Below, piece after piece: positions 23,247 to 32,875 of a DNA stretch of 64,000 bases. This DNA is from Rhododendron vialii. Taxonomy: Eukaryota; Streptophyta; Magnoliopsida; Ericales; Ericaceae. The position numbers and the translations under genes were made by a program. How positions within the stretch are numbered: the first letter of the stretch is position 1; the number at the start of each line of letters is the position of its first letter. The notes below the pieces were generated by a model. It searched no databases, was not told the origin of the DNA, and saw only the letters and a list, made by a program, of their open reading frames with translations. Location of the stretch: positions 43,167,001 to 43,231,000 of the forward strand of contig NC_080560.1 in the NCBI RefSeq assembly GCF_030253575.1. The letters run 5' to 3'.

Positions 23247-25778
23247 TCAATCATCTTCAAGGTCAAGTTCCTCCACATCATCATCATCATCATCCGCCAT
23301 AGTCGCTTCATCAAACTCTTCTTCCTCTTCTTCTCCCTCGAGTTCAATGACTTCATTGTCATCAAACACTTCAATTTCATCTTCATCATCCAACTCACTT
23401 GCTTTCTTTTTTCCTTTTTTTCGGCCATAAGCATTCAAGTTCCTTGGCCCTACATTTAAAGTAGTTCTTTAAGTAAAATTGTACTCATATAAACTAGAAG
23501 TTCATAATAATATAATATAGATCTTAATTATACCTCTCTTTCTCTTTTTCCCAACCATTCCATCATCTTTAAAGCACTCTTCAATGTCCATCCATGGATG
23601 ATCTACGGGTAGTATTGGACCTTCTTTTTCAGTGATCCATTCATCATCAGACTCCATATCAGATAAACAAATTGGATCATATGTATCACCCCTCTCTTGC
23701 CTCTTCTCTTGCCTCAACTCAAGTTGAATGTTGTATTTTACAAACACCAACGCATTCATCCTTTGAGTTTCCAAACGGTTCCTCCTTTTTGAGTGTACAA
23801 TATCAAATATGCTCCAATTTCTTTCACATCCAGTTGCACTACAAGTGCCGCTTAGCACTCTTATTGCTAACCTTTGGAGCTCCTTGCACTCTTCTCCAAA
23901 ACTCTCCCACCATAATGCTATGATATATTTTCATTAAAAATAACTTATTAGAGTACAATTCATAATCATTTGAAATGAAAATATAGATGTAACTTGTAAG
24001 TAAGTAACTGAATAAGTATTAAAACTTTAAAATTTACCGGGTTGCTTCTTATCTCTTGTCAACTTGGCCATGTCCATACCAAACATACCCTCGGCATTTT
24101 TGAACTTCTCTAGTTGCTCGTCAATGATAATCCTTGTGTCCATATCCGGGTACATCCTCTCAATGGTGGTGTACAAGCCCTTTCTAACTTCTCTATCGGC
24201 TTTAAATGTTTCACTATATTGAAACCTACAATAACGACCAAACCAACAAGCGAGAACTCTTCAATAAAAAAGCAAAAATATACATGAAACAAAAGTAAAA
24301 ATGAACAACTTACTTGGGATTGAGGTAGTAAGTCGCCGCATGAAGGGGTCTATGGAGTTGATAATCCCATCTCGTATCAATGACATTCCATATTTTCTCA
24401 TACCTTCTCTTTTGTTCCCCCAAGTTTTTGGCGATTTGTTCTTTCGCCCTATCCATAGCCTCATAAATGTACCACATGGCCGGCTTGGAATCACCGTCCA
24501 CAAGCCTCAATACTTTAACCAAAGGCAAAACACACTTCATGCAAAATTTGATTCCTTTCCAAAATCTGTGATCATCTAAAATTATGCTTTCCACTTTATT
24601 CCCCACCGCACTTTTACCATAAGAGCTTGTAGCCCACTCCACCGATGCAAACATAGCTCTAATTTGAATCTTTAAGTCATCAAATCTTTTCAAGGTGATA
24701 TAAGAGGTAGCAAATCTAGTAATTGCTGGTCGTGCCAATTCCTTCTTTTTTGTGTATTTTCTAAACATGTCAAGTACCCATTGATGCCTATAGATGAACA
24801 CGGTGACTTCCTTTGCTTTTGCTAAGGTGTCCTTAAAGACTATAAACTCGCCAATGTCACTAAGCATCAAATCAAGGCAATGAGTGGCACAAGGGTTCCA
24901 AAACAAATTAGGCCTTTTCTCCATTAGCAATTGTCTGGCACTTACATAAGCTGATGCACTATCGGTCACCACTTGGACTACATGCTCTTCCCCAATTTCT
25001 TTCACCAAGTCATCAAGCAAGTCACACAAATTATCCGCATTCTTGATAATGCCAGATGTGTCAATAGATTTGAGGAAAACGGTACCCCGTGGACTATTGA
25101 CAAGAAAATTTGTAATGCTTCTATACTTTCCATCGCTCCACGCATCGGACATTAGGGTACAACCCGTTTTCTTCCATTCTTTTTTATACACCTCTAATCC
25201 CTCTCGCACAAGATCCACCTCCTTTTTCAAGTATGACACCCTAGCCTCATGATAAGTAGGGGGTTTTAACCCTTTCCCATATTCACCAATTGAAGCTACC
25301 AATCTCTTAAATGTAGGGCATTTAACACAATTGAAAGCTATGGCGTTCTGAAAAACCGACAAATATCTCTAATCACGGGTTCCCTCTACTTTACCATTTC
25401 ATTCAAAGTAAGTTGTTTCTCTTTCTTCTTACCTTTGGTAACATAAGCATCCATCGTTCCCTTACTTTTGGAATTAACTCTCACATCTTCCTCCTCATCA
25501 AAAGATTCAAAACATTCCAAATTTGTGGCTTTTTTTTGGTTCTTGCCTTTTAGATACTCAAGGAAAAAATCTTTAACTTCCTCGGAAACTTGAGGACATT
25601 CGCATGCCTCGTTGTGAGTTCCCGCCAAGTGATTTTTCATGCGAATGACCCCACCCCAAAAAGTTTGACCACAATAATTGCACATTAAATGCATTCGATT
25701 GTCCTCACTAACCCAAGTACAATGTTCCCATGTAGGGTCTTGAACATTGCGAGGTTTGCCCCCTTTCTTTTTCCCCAT
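23247..25778 (-). pseudogene. hAT transposase (BED finger, DUF659, hAT C-terminal), interrupted
   Basis: Part of the transposon 22780-26835. The first part (25386-25778) starts MGKKKGGKPRNVQDPTWEH and has a BED-type finger (C..C..H..H in MCNYCGQTFWG to HLAGTH). The next part (about 24314-25347) has SDAWSDGKYRS, VVTDSASAYVSARQ and NPCATHCLDLML, DUF659/RNase-H-fold motifs. Exons 24038-24213 and 23534-23917 follow, the latter with the dimerisation motif CERNWSIFDIVHSKRRNRL, and then an acidic tail exon 23247-23449, all with good GT-AG borders. Between the first two parts a 47-bp stretch still reads like coding sequence (REPVIRDICRFF) but holds a stop and a frame change. Splicing it out would restore the frame, yet 47 bp is shorter than normal plant introns. 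It is probably a recently damaged gene. Confidence 0.85.
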
Positions 25779-26200
25779 ATTCCCTAAGTCACAAAGTAAA
25801 ACTCAAATTTAATAATACGAAAACAATAAAATACTTTGTCAAAGCATTAATGTTGACTGGTTTACAAGTGGCATATCTTTATGAGTGTGTAAAATACTCT
25901 ATAAATTGTATACTGTATAGTGGAATCAGTCACAAGAAAGTAGGAAAAAAAAAACGTGTCTTGAATCTTAAAAGTGGACAAAAGGCCTATTAAATTTGGT
26001 GGTCCAAGTGGAGCACATATAATACTCTACATTCTGTAAAGTGTACAAAATACTCACTGTATAAGGGTGGAATCAGTCAAAAGAAAGAAAAAAACAAGTC
26101 TTGGAAGTGGACAAAACTCAAAAGGCAGTGGTCCAAGTGTACCTGCTACTTCCACTACAAAACCCATGCCATATACTACTCTATTTACCCATAAAAAACA

Positions 26201-26201
<1 letters not shown>

Positions 26202-26239
<38 letters not shown>
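26202..26239 (+). repeat. (AG)n microsatellite
   Basis: About 19 GA units lie inside the hAT element, with a second short AG run at about 26267-26278. The flanking phrase 'cctgttcggcacttcga' is itself repeated nearby. Confidence 0.85.
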
Positions 26240-26242
<3 letters not shown>

Positions 26243-26552
26243 AAAAAAAAACCTGTTCGGCACTTCGAGAGAGAGAGAAAAACCTGTTCTGCTGTTCGGC
26301 ACTTCGACTATAATCAGTACGGCGACTACGCAATGAAAAGCTTCGATCGAATCAAAATCTTTCAAGAACAGAAGCAAATAGCAGTTCAAGCAAGATCCAT
26401 GGTGAAAATTGGAGAGCAGATCAAGGTTGAAAAATGCAGGTTAGCATCTGTCGAACCCTAGAAGATGGAATGAGGTTGGACCAGTTCGATTTAATTTTCG
26501 TCGTGTGTTTTTAACTGGGTTTCGACCCATTTTGAGGGCTGAAATCACAGAG

Positions 26553-26554
<2 letters not shown>

Positions 26555-26599
<45 letters not shown>

Positions 26600-26601
26600 A
26601 A
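26555..26601 (+). repeat. 35-base C homopolymer followed by an A run
   Basis: Cytosines run without interruption from 26555 to 26589, followed by about 12 adenines, inside the hAT element. On the minus strand this is a 35-G run in the 5' region of the transposase gene. The exact length may be affected by sequencing or assembly. Confidence 0.9.
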
Positions 26602-27219
26602 TATATATGTTTTTTGCCTTTTGGGTTCGACAGACACGACCCAGATCCGTCGGTAACCGAATCGTACATGAATCGTATGTATCGTACGATTCAGCGATTC
26701 CTGAATCGATTCGATCTATTCCGTTCACGATTCTACCCCATTTGCGATTCTCAATATCGGTTCGAATCGATTTTACCCCGTATTGAACCGAATCGTACGA
26801 TTCAAATCGCGAATCGTACGATATCGACAACTATGCATCAAAGCTTATTTCTTAAACATTTCATTATAATTCATTCTCAGAAGTAAGTTTCTTTCACCCA
26901 AATTTGGTAGAAAACTTGGCTGTCCCTTGGTTCAATGGAAATTTAGATTCCTCTCTGATTTGGTGATGATCTAGGTTGGGTTAGACCTCGACGTCACGTA
27001 CGATGAATGCTCCACAAAGTCGGAAGTATAACAGGTCTCAGACCGCCGCTCACAGCGAGTAACCCGCCATCTCTCTAAGGCAAGCAGATGTGTTATTGCC
27101 TCAGATCAAGAGGCGCCCCTCAAATCTAGATCATCCTCACTCAAATCCAATGTCTTCCCACTCCGATCTGAGTGCTTTCTCTCAAATTTGAGCACTTTTC
27201 TAACAGATTTGGGTGCTCC

Positions 27220-27420
27220 ATCTGACCTGTCGTCTCTCCTGCAGTGGTCCAACCAACCCGACGTCTCTCATTCGGCGGTCCGACCGACCCATTGTCTCTC
27301 CTACGGCGGTTTGACCGTTCTGCAGTCTCTCTTGCACGGTTCAACTGACTCGCCATCACTCCTACAGCAGGTCTAGCAGTCCAACAGACCTGCCATCTTT
27401 CCTACGCGGTTCAATTGATT
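27220..27420. repeat. Degenerate ~42-bp tandem repeat
   Basis: Four to five units share the scheme 'cggcggt..gaccgac' then 'gtctctcctacgg' with heavy divergence. No coding interpretation is convincing in any frame. Confidence 0.5.
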
Positions 27421-27471
27421 AATAAAATATACTTCAAGAAACTTCTAAAATAAGACACAAATAATTCATAA

Positions 27472-27708
27472 TTACTCACATAACTCTTTGCCTCCTTGCC
27501 TTTGTGCTTGATCACATAACTCTACCAATAGCTTCAAACATGTTGGCACATAACTGACACTATGAATCATCATGGCCAAACCCTTGAAATCATCAATATC
27601 TTTCTTCAAGCCTATTTCAAATGCAATTGTAGCCTTTGGGTTGAAGTTGAGAAGGGTGAACACTTGTCCACCAGAAACCTCTATGTTAGCCCTTGTAGAG
27701 TTCACCAT
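27472..27708 (-). other. Unidentified open frame, possibly an exon relic
   Basis: This is a 78-codon frame with balanced composition (FNPKATIAFEIGLKKDIDDF, then LVELCDQAQRQGGKEL). It lies in an otherwise repeat-filled stretch. It looks more protein-like than its neighbours but I recognise no family and see no reliable splice partners. Confidence 0.25.
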
Positions 27709-28194
27709 GGTACACTTTGTTTTGCATTTTTTCTATCAACTGGAGACCAACTTGTCCAAACATGGACCAAACAATGGGTGCAACTCCGAATACATGTTTC
27801 CCAAGGGGATCCCATTCAAGTCTGTTGGACCGTTTTTTCATCATCTCTCCTAAAATTAATTGGCTCTCTTAAAACTAATTGGTGGTATGAATGGGTTCAA
27901 TTAAGTCTTTTATGGCAATCGATATCGCACCCGCATGGTCTGTGTTTAGAGCGGTCGCAGGGAGTGGCATTGTGTAACCAAATCCATGGGGGCACTACGG
28001 GCCCAACAATCCCTCCCTCATGATGACGCTCCCGCGACTCGAACCCATGACTTCTTGGCACTGATACCACTTGTCGGACTTCTTTTCCACCATCTCTCCT
28101 AAAACCAATTGGTGGTAGGAAGGGTTTCAATTAAGTCTTTTATGAGATTCGACATCGCACCCGCATGGTCTATTTTTAAAGCGGTCGCAGGGGG

Positions 28195-29614
28195 TAGGGC
28201 TGCAAACGAGCCGAGTCGAGCCGAGCCTCAGCATGTTCAAGCTCGGCCCGATCAATTATAGGGAGGCTCGAGCTCGGCTTGAGCTTGAATCGAGCTGGAA
28301 AATATGGGCTCGAGCTCGGCTCGTCTAAACTCGGTAGTATATGAACGAGTCAGCTCGGCTCGAGCTCGAGCTCGTTAAAAGGTTCCACATTCATTTTTCA
28401 AAATCCAACTTTCACATTCGATTAAAACCACCACCTAATTCCATCAGTCCATCATTTTTAAGAACCAAAGTAAGAACATACATGAAGCACCATTCACAAA
28501 AACAATGGTGCAAGCCTGGAACAAATAAGATCCCCTAATATATCAAAGTTCACCAAAATATGGGATCTTACAAAAAAAAAACCAGTCAGTCAGCCACCAA
28601 ATGTCTTTGCTTCCAATCTCTAAACATATAACTACATATCAGTATTCAATAGCATCACAAAATAGAACAATCCTTCAAAAAACCCCAATGCCAAAATGTC
28701 TTGAGTCAATAGTTAGAGAGGTTAAGGCAGAGAAAGAGGTAACAACTAGAAATTGACTCTCACATGCTCACAGCATGTTTGTGCAGAGAAAGACGTTGAG
28801 AGTTCGATCTTGCAGAGAAAGAGAGAGAGAGAGAGATCACCCATGCAGAGAAGGAGGAGGTCCAGGAAGATCGGCGATCGGTGGTGGAAGATCGGAGACG
28901 GGTTCATTGATTTGGGTGGTGCGATCGTCGACCTTGGGGCGGGGTTGTAATGTTTTCCGTCGCATCCTTGTTTACTGCAGAGTGGAAACAGAAAACTCTA
29001 AGCATATGAAATAAACCTAAACTTTATATATACCCCCAGATAAAATATATATACAGTCAGGTTCCGGTGAGGGATCCCGTATTTTATTAAAATGCGGGAC
29101 TCTCCTTCCCGATTGAATTTTGATGATCCGAGCCGCTCAAAGTGATCAGAACGTGATTTTAAGGGTCTTCGCGAGAAATCAGCAAAAAAAAATGACCGGG
29201 AAGGGCTTCATCCCAGCAGTTTTCATTGTACAGTTCAAAAAAAACTGTTCGGATGAAGCCCTTCCCAGTAATTTTTTTTTGCTGATTTCTCGCTGGGACC
29301 CCTAAAATCACGTTATGCACACATTGAACGGTTCGGATTTTCAAAATTTGATCGGGAAATAAGAGTCCCGCATTTTAACAAAGTGAGGGATCCCTCACTT
29401 GATCCGTGGGTGAATACATATATATCTAAATATATATATATATATACTCGACTCGCGAGCCGACTCGAGCCGAGCTCATCGCAACTCGAGCTCGGCTCGT
29501 TTATGAAACGAGCTTATAAAACCGGTTCGAGCTCGTTCGTTTATCTTCCGAGCCGAGCTTGAACGAGCCAATAACGAGCCGAACTGCGAGCGACTCGGTT
29601 TGTTTGCAGCCCTA
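28195..29614. mobile_element. hAT-like non-autonomous element inside the TRIM LTR
   Basis: The ends are tagggctgcaaacgagccga and tcggtttgtttgcagcccta, imperfect inverted repeats. The 8-bp direct repeats gcaggggg (28187-28194) and gcagggag (29615-29622) differ at one base. The sister LTR at about 27957-27964 still shows the unoccupied site with a single gcagggag, which fixes the insertion point. Subterminal zones are rich in gagctcg and cgagccg motifs. It is 1420 bp with no transposase; the interior holds an AG tract and a fold-back MITE. Confidence 0.9.
29060..29405. mobile_element. Fold-back MITE nested in the hAT-like element
   Basis: The left 'tgagggatcccg' and 'ttaaaatgcgggactc' are mirrored on the right by 'gagtcccgcattttaa' and 'agtgagggatccctca'. 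The inner arms 'agaaatcagcaaaaaaaaa' and 'gggaagggcttcatcc' are mirrored too. It is about 346 bp with arms over 150 bp. No clear target duplication was found. Confidence 0.7.
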
Positions 29615-29671
29615 GCAGGGAGTGGTATTGTGTAACCAAATCCATAGAGGCACTCCGGGCCCAACAAAGTC

Positions 29672-30051
29672 TTTTATTTAAGATAAAAGAGTGGGGAGAG
29701 AGATTTGTGGAGAGAGAAAGAGTTTTTACTACAACTTGAATTGCAAAGTTTATACATGGTTCGGGCAAATGAGACATCACCTATTTATACACTAAGGAAG
29801 AAGTCTAGAACATTCACTAAATGCTTCCAAACTATTTCAATCTAAAATTCTCTGAGAATATTTATACAAGTCTAGGATTATGTACAATAATCTAGATTAT
29901 TCTAGGAGATAGTTCTAGAAAGTTTCTAGAATTCTCCAGGCTTTCACACTGCTCTAGAGACTGGTAAATTTAGCTTTTTAAAAAAAAAAATCAAATTGAC
30001 CAATTTAGTTTGTTTTTAAAAAAACATATTTTAATGGTGATTTTTAATATA
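29672..30051. other. Intergenic, no gene recognised
   Basis: AT-rich, with several 'tctagaa' or 'ctagattattctagg' phrases around 29870-29945. No coding signal. Confidence 0.4.
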
Positions 30052-30457
30052 GAGTGTTGCTATATGTACCGACCACGGGGAGGGAAAACGTACCGACGGC
30101 CGCCGGCGGGCCGTCTCCGGCCACCGGACGGCCGATCCGAGCCGTTCAAAAATTCTAAAAAATAAAACCGAGGGGGTCAACGCGGGAATCAAGGGCATCC
30201 GAGGTGTTTAGGGTGCTTGATCAAAGCACCCTTTTTTCGTGTATATATGTACACACACATATATACACGAAAAAAGGGTGCTTTGATCAAGCACCCTAAA
30301 CACCTCGGATGCCCTTGATTCCCGCGTTGACCCCCTCGGTTTTATTTTTTAGAATTTTTGAACGGCTCGGATCGGCCGTCCGGTGGCCGGAGACGGCCCG
30401 CCGGCGGCCGTCGGTACGTTTTCTCTCCCCCAATGGTCGGTACTCATAGATTTTTCG
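30052..30457. mobile_element. Palindromic GC-rich MITE, copy 2
   Basis: Arms of about 175 bp around 'gaggtgtttagggtgcttga' and its complement appear perfectly matched, with a 30-bp AT/GT loop (about 30240-30269). The 10-bp repeat ttttaatata flanks it (30042-30051, 30458-30467). Nearly identical to the copy at 54487-54899. The outermost 25 bp differ between the two ends ('gtgttgctatatgtacc' versus 'gaaaaatctatgagtacc'). The 9-10 bp duplication favours a Mutator-like origin. Reading frames here are palindrome by-products. Confidence 0.85.
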
Positions 30458-30467
30458 TTTTAATATA

Positions 30468-32870
30468 CATAGAATGGTGGCATAGTACATTTACAAACCA
30501 TGCTAGTTTCACTATGTATTATTATTAAATGAAAAAAAATACAAACATCTGTCTATGAAGATTGGAGCGAAGATTAAAAACAAAATCAACCTTCACAATC
30601 CCAACGTGCATGTCGCGGGCCTATTCTGGACTCCACTACCATCGTTTTTCATCGAATGACCGGATAGTGTAGAGTAAGACAAACAGATGATCCCTATGTA
30701 ACAAAGTCAAGTTCATGCAGTACAATATCAAATGAGGAGCTCGAGAGCTTCTCCCAGAGACTTTTGGCACTCCATTGGCGACTCTCTTTCTGGGAGTTCC
30801 AACAACAATCTCATTAGGTTAGGTCAATTCATGATTGTTATGTTAGAACTGTTATTCACAAATATTATTATATCACAAGAATTAGTGGTACACATAAACA
30901 TAGAAACACAAGTAGTAAATATGAGAGAATATGAAAATAGTGAAAGTATGAAATATATTGTCTGTGAGAATGAGAGTCGTAACCGTATTTGATAGCGTGC
31001 TTACTACTAACGCTTTTCATTGTATCTTGGCCACAAACTTTTGTATATTAGACGCAAACTTTTGCGTTATGGCCGCAAGCTTCACAAACTTTTACCTTTA
31101 AATTAAAACCATGCTTACTGCTAACGATTTTGGTTTGTTGCGGCCACAGCAGGGCCTTTTGGGTTTCTTAGACTTGATTGGGCTGGAGGTAGACCTACCT
31201 TCATTTTAAGTCCAACAAAAACTTCGAATAGGCCCAAACCAATTTTAATGACCCCAAAATACTTTCTTCCAAAAGTCTCTGAGATAAATATTTTCAAAAA
31301 AATATTTTTTTTACAATTAATTTATAAAAAATGCTTGTAATTGTGACCATTAGTTGTATCTTTTAGTAATCCACCCATGAAGATCTTCCTGAAATTCAAT
31401 CAATAAAAATTCAAAACAATAAAAAGTGCAACTGAATCTATCCCAGGACTAGCACAATAAAAATTACCGTACTACTTTTGTTTTCAATAAATAAACAGGA
31501 AAAAGGATTATAAAAAATCCACAGCAGAAAATTTTGTTGTTTACTGCATTAATGATATTCGATTGACTTTATTTTTCCTTGTGCATTTAACGACTAGTTC
31601 AGATCATATTTTTCAGCTCAAAACAAGGTCCTTCAGGATGACACACCTATCGCGTCCCTCAAAAAGACGATGTTTAGGCTTGGATACTATTCATTTGAAC
31701 ACAAATCTCAAATAATCTTTTGTTGCATCTTGGTTTGGCGTTATTAGCTGTCGTTGCATCTTAGTTTTTTCCATACTCGAACAAATACAAACAGAAGGTC
31801 TTGTATCAAATTGTAAGGAAAATGTAATTTAGAATTACTTTAGGGAGCAGCTAATAAGAGTGATGCTTAAGGCAAAAGCATAGATTGGCTGATCGTGATC
31901 TCGGCACACAGCGACTCCCAGAGCCAGCACCGGACATCACTGGCACGTTGCAAAGCACAACGGAATCAAAATGCTGCCCACGAGCTTATTGATAATGCAG
32001 TCCCCCTGAGATATTCTTTTATTCATCATCGAAAAGAAAACCCTAATGATAACGAATGATTTGAAAACGGCAAAAGGAGGGCAATACCAACTAGCGATAG
32101 GAGCGAGAGGTTATACTCAAAGGAGATGCGACAAATACCACAGCAATTCGGACCCAACAGAAACAGCAGTGGAAACACAGCAGTCTATTGGCAACAAGCA
32201 CAATAAGACACTAAAAAAACGGAACAAGCAGCTACTGGAAACGCAAGAAACCCACACACTCTGTAATCATTTACTGGCATTGGAAGAACAAGGGAACACA
32301 AGAAGAACCAGCTGTTTCTTAACAGAACTTGGTAAGAAATTATCTCGGTTCAATTAATTTAATTTTTGGCATGATTGTTATCCTTGACAAGCTTCGCAAA
32401 ATGGAGGCAGCTACTGCACTACATGGTGTAGTGCGAAGGGTGCACTATAGCACCCCCAGATCCACTTGGCTATTACAACTTTGAGACGCCGATTGTTTAT
32501 GTGGATTAAAGCATCTGATGGAACTATGAAGATTAAAGGAGGCACATATCTGGTTCTTGGTTGAAACTTTTGAATGAGCACATTTTATGTTTATCCTAGT
32601 CAAATTTTGATTCACATTTTCCCATCTCACATACCACCCTTACTGAACAACTTGTTCATTCCCATAGGAGAATAGTGAAAAAGAGCATGCCAAAAAAGCA
32701 TTATCAGTTCATTCTTACGCGAAAATTCGATGGCAAAACACAGCATCATTGCATTTCATAAAACATTTACCAGAATTGGGCCACCGCAACCATAAATCTC
32801 TTTTCATTCCTTCAACTTTGCGTCTTTCCGCCAGATTTATTGTACAAGAAAAGTAAATTTCGTAAACGAT
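30468..32870. other. Intergenic, no gene recognised
   Basis: This is a 2.4-kb AT-rich stretch. The frame 32046-32357 is rich in Thr, Lys and Gln with no domain. A short hairpin 'gcactacatggtgtagtgcg' at about 32418-32437 recurs at the window's end (about 63880-63900), suggesting a shared MITE family. Confidence 0.4.
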
Positions 32871-32875
32871 CAAAC

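Larger units (their letters stand above)
22780..26835 (-). mobile_element. Complete hAT transposon, 4056 bp
   Basis: The left end catagttgtc and right end gacaactatg are perfect 10-bp inverted repeats. The 8-bp direct repeat catcaaag flanks it exactly (22772-22779, 26836-26843), the hAT signature. Both subterminal zones are packed with 'gaatcg' motifs ('gaatcgtacgat', 'cgaatcgtgaatcg') on both strands, the expected transposase-binding layout. It carries a multi-exon BED/DUF659/hAT-dimerisation transposase gene on the minus strand and a 35-base C run near its 5' side. The CATAG ends differ from the usual C/TAGNG start of hAT elements. It is structurally whole, but the transposase reading frame is interrupted at one place. 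Confidence 0.93.
27823..29666 (-). mobile_element. TRIM-type miniature LTR retroelement, interrupted by a hAT
   Basis: Read on the minus strand, the 5' LTR is 29666-28072 (about 167 bp after discounting the insert), beginning TGTTGGGCCC and ending CCGACA. Two bases later lies tggtatcagtgcc (28069 downward), the initiator-Met tRNA primer-binding motif. The internal region is only 63 bp (28009-28071) and ends in a purine tract (tgagggaggga) before the 3' LTR (28008-27823, 186 bp). The 5-bp repeat aagtc flanks the whole (27818-27822, 29667-29671). It codes for nothing, as expected for terminal-repeat retrotransposons in miniature. Visible LTR divergence suggests it is not recent. A hAT-like element sits in its 5' LTR. 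Confidence 0.88.

Noticed and set aside
23236-23459. Ser-rich and His-rich frames opposite the acidic exon of the hAT gene
   Set aside because: They are the antisense of Asp/Glu codon runs. The acidic exon is supported by splice borders and the transposase context.
25386-25778. The BED-finger gene as a domesticated host gene
   Set aside because: It lies inside an element with perfect TIRs and target duplication and its frame is interrupted, so a transposon copy is the simpler reading.
27220-27420. Possible CRISPR-like or satellite array
   Set aside because: Units are too degenerate and spacing irregular. The sequence is plant nuclear, where CRISPR is not expected.
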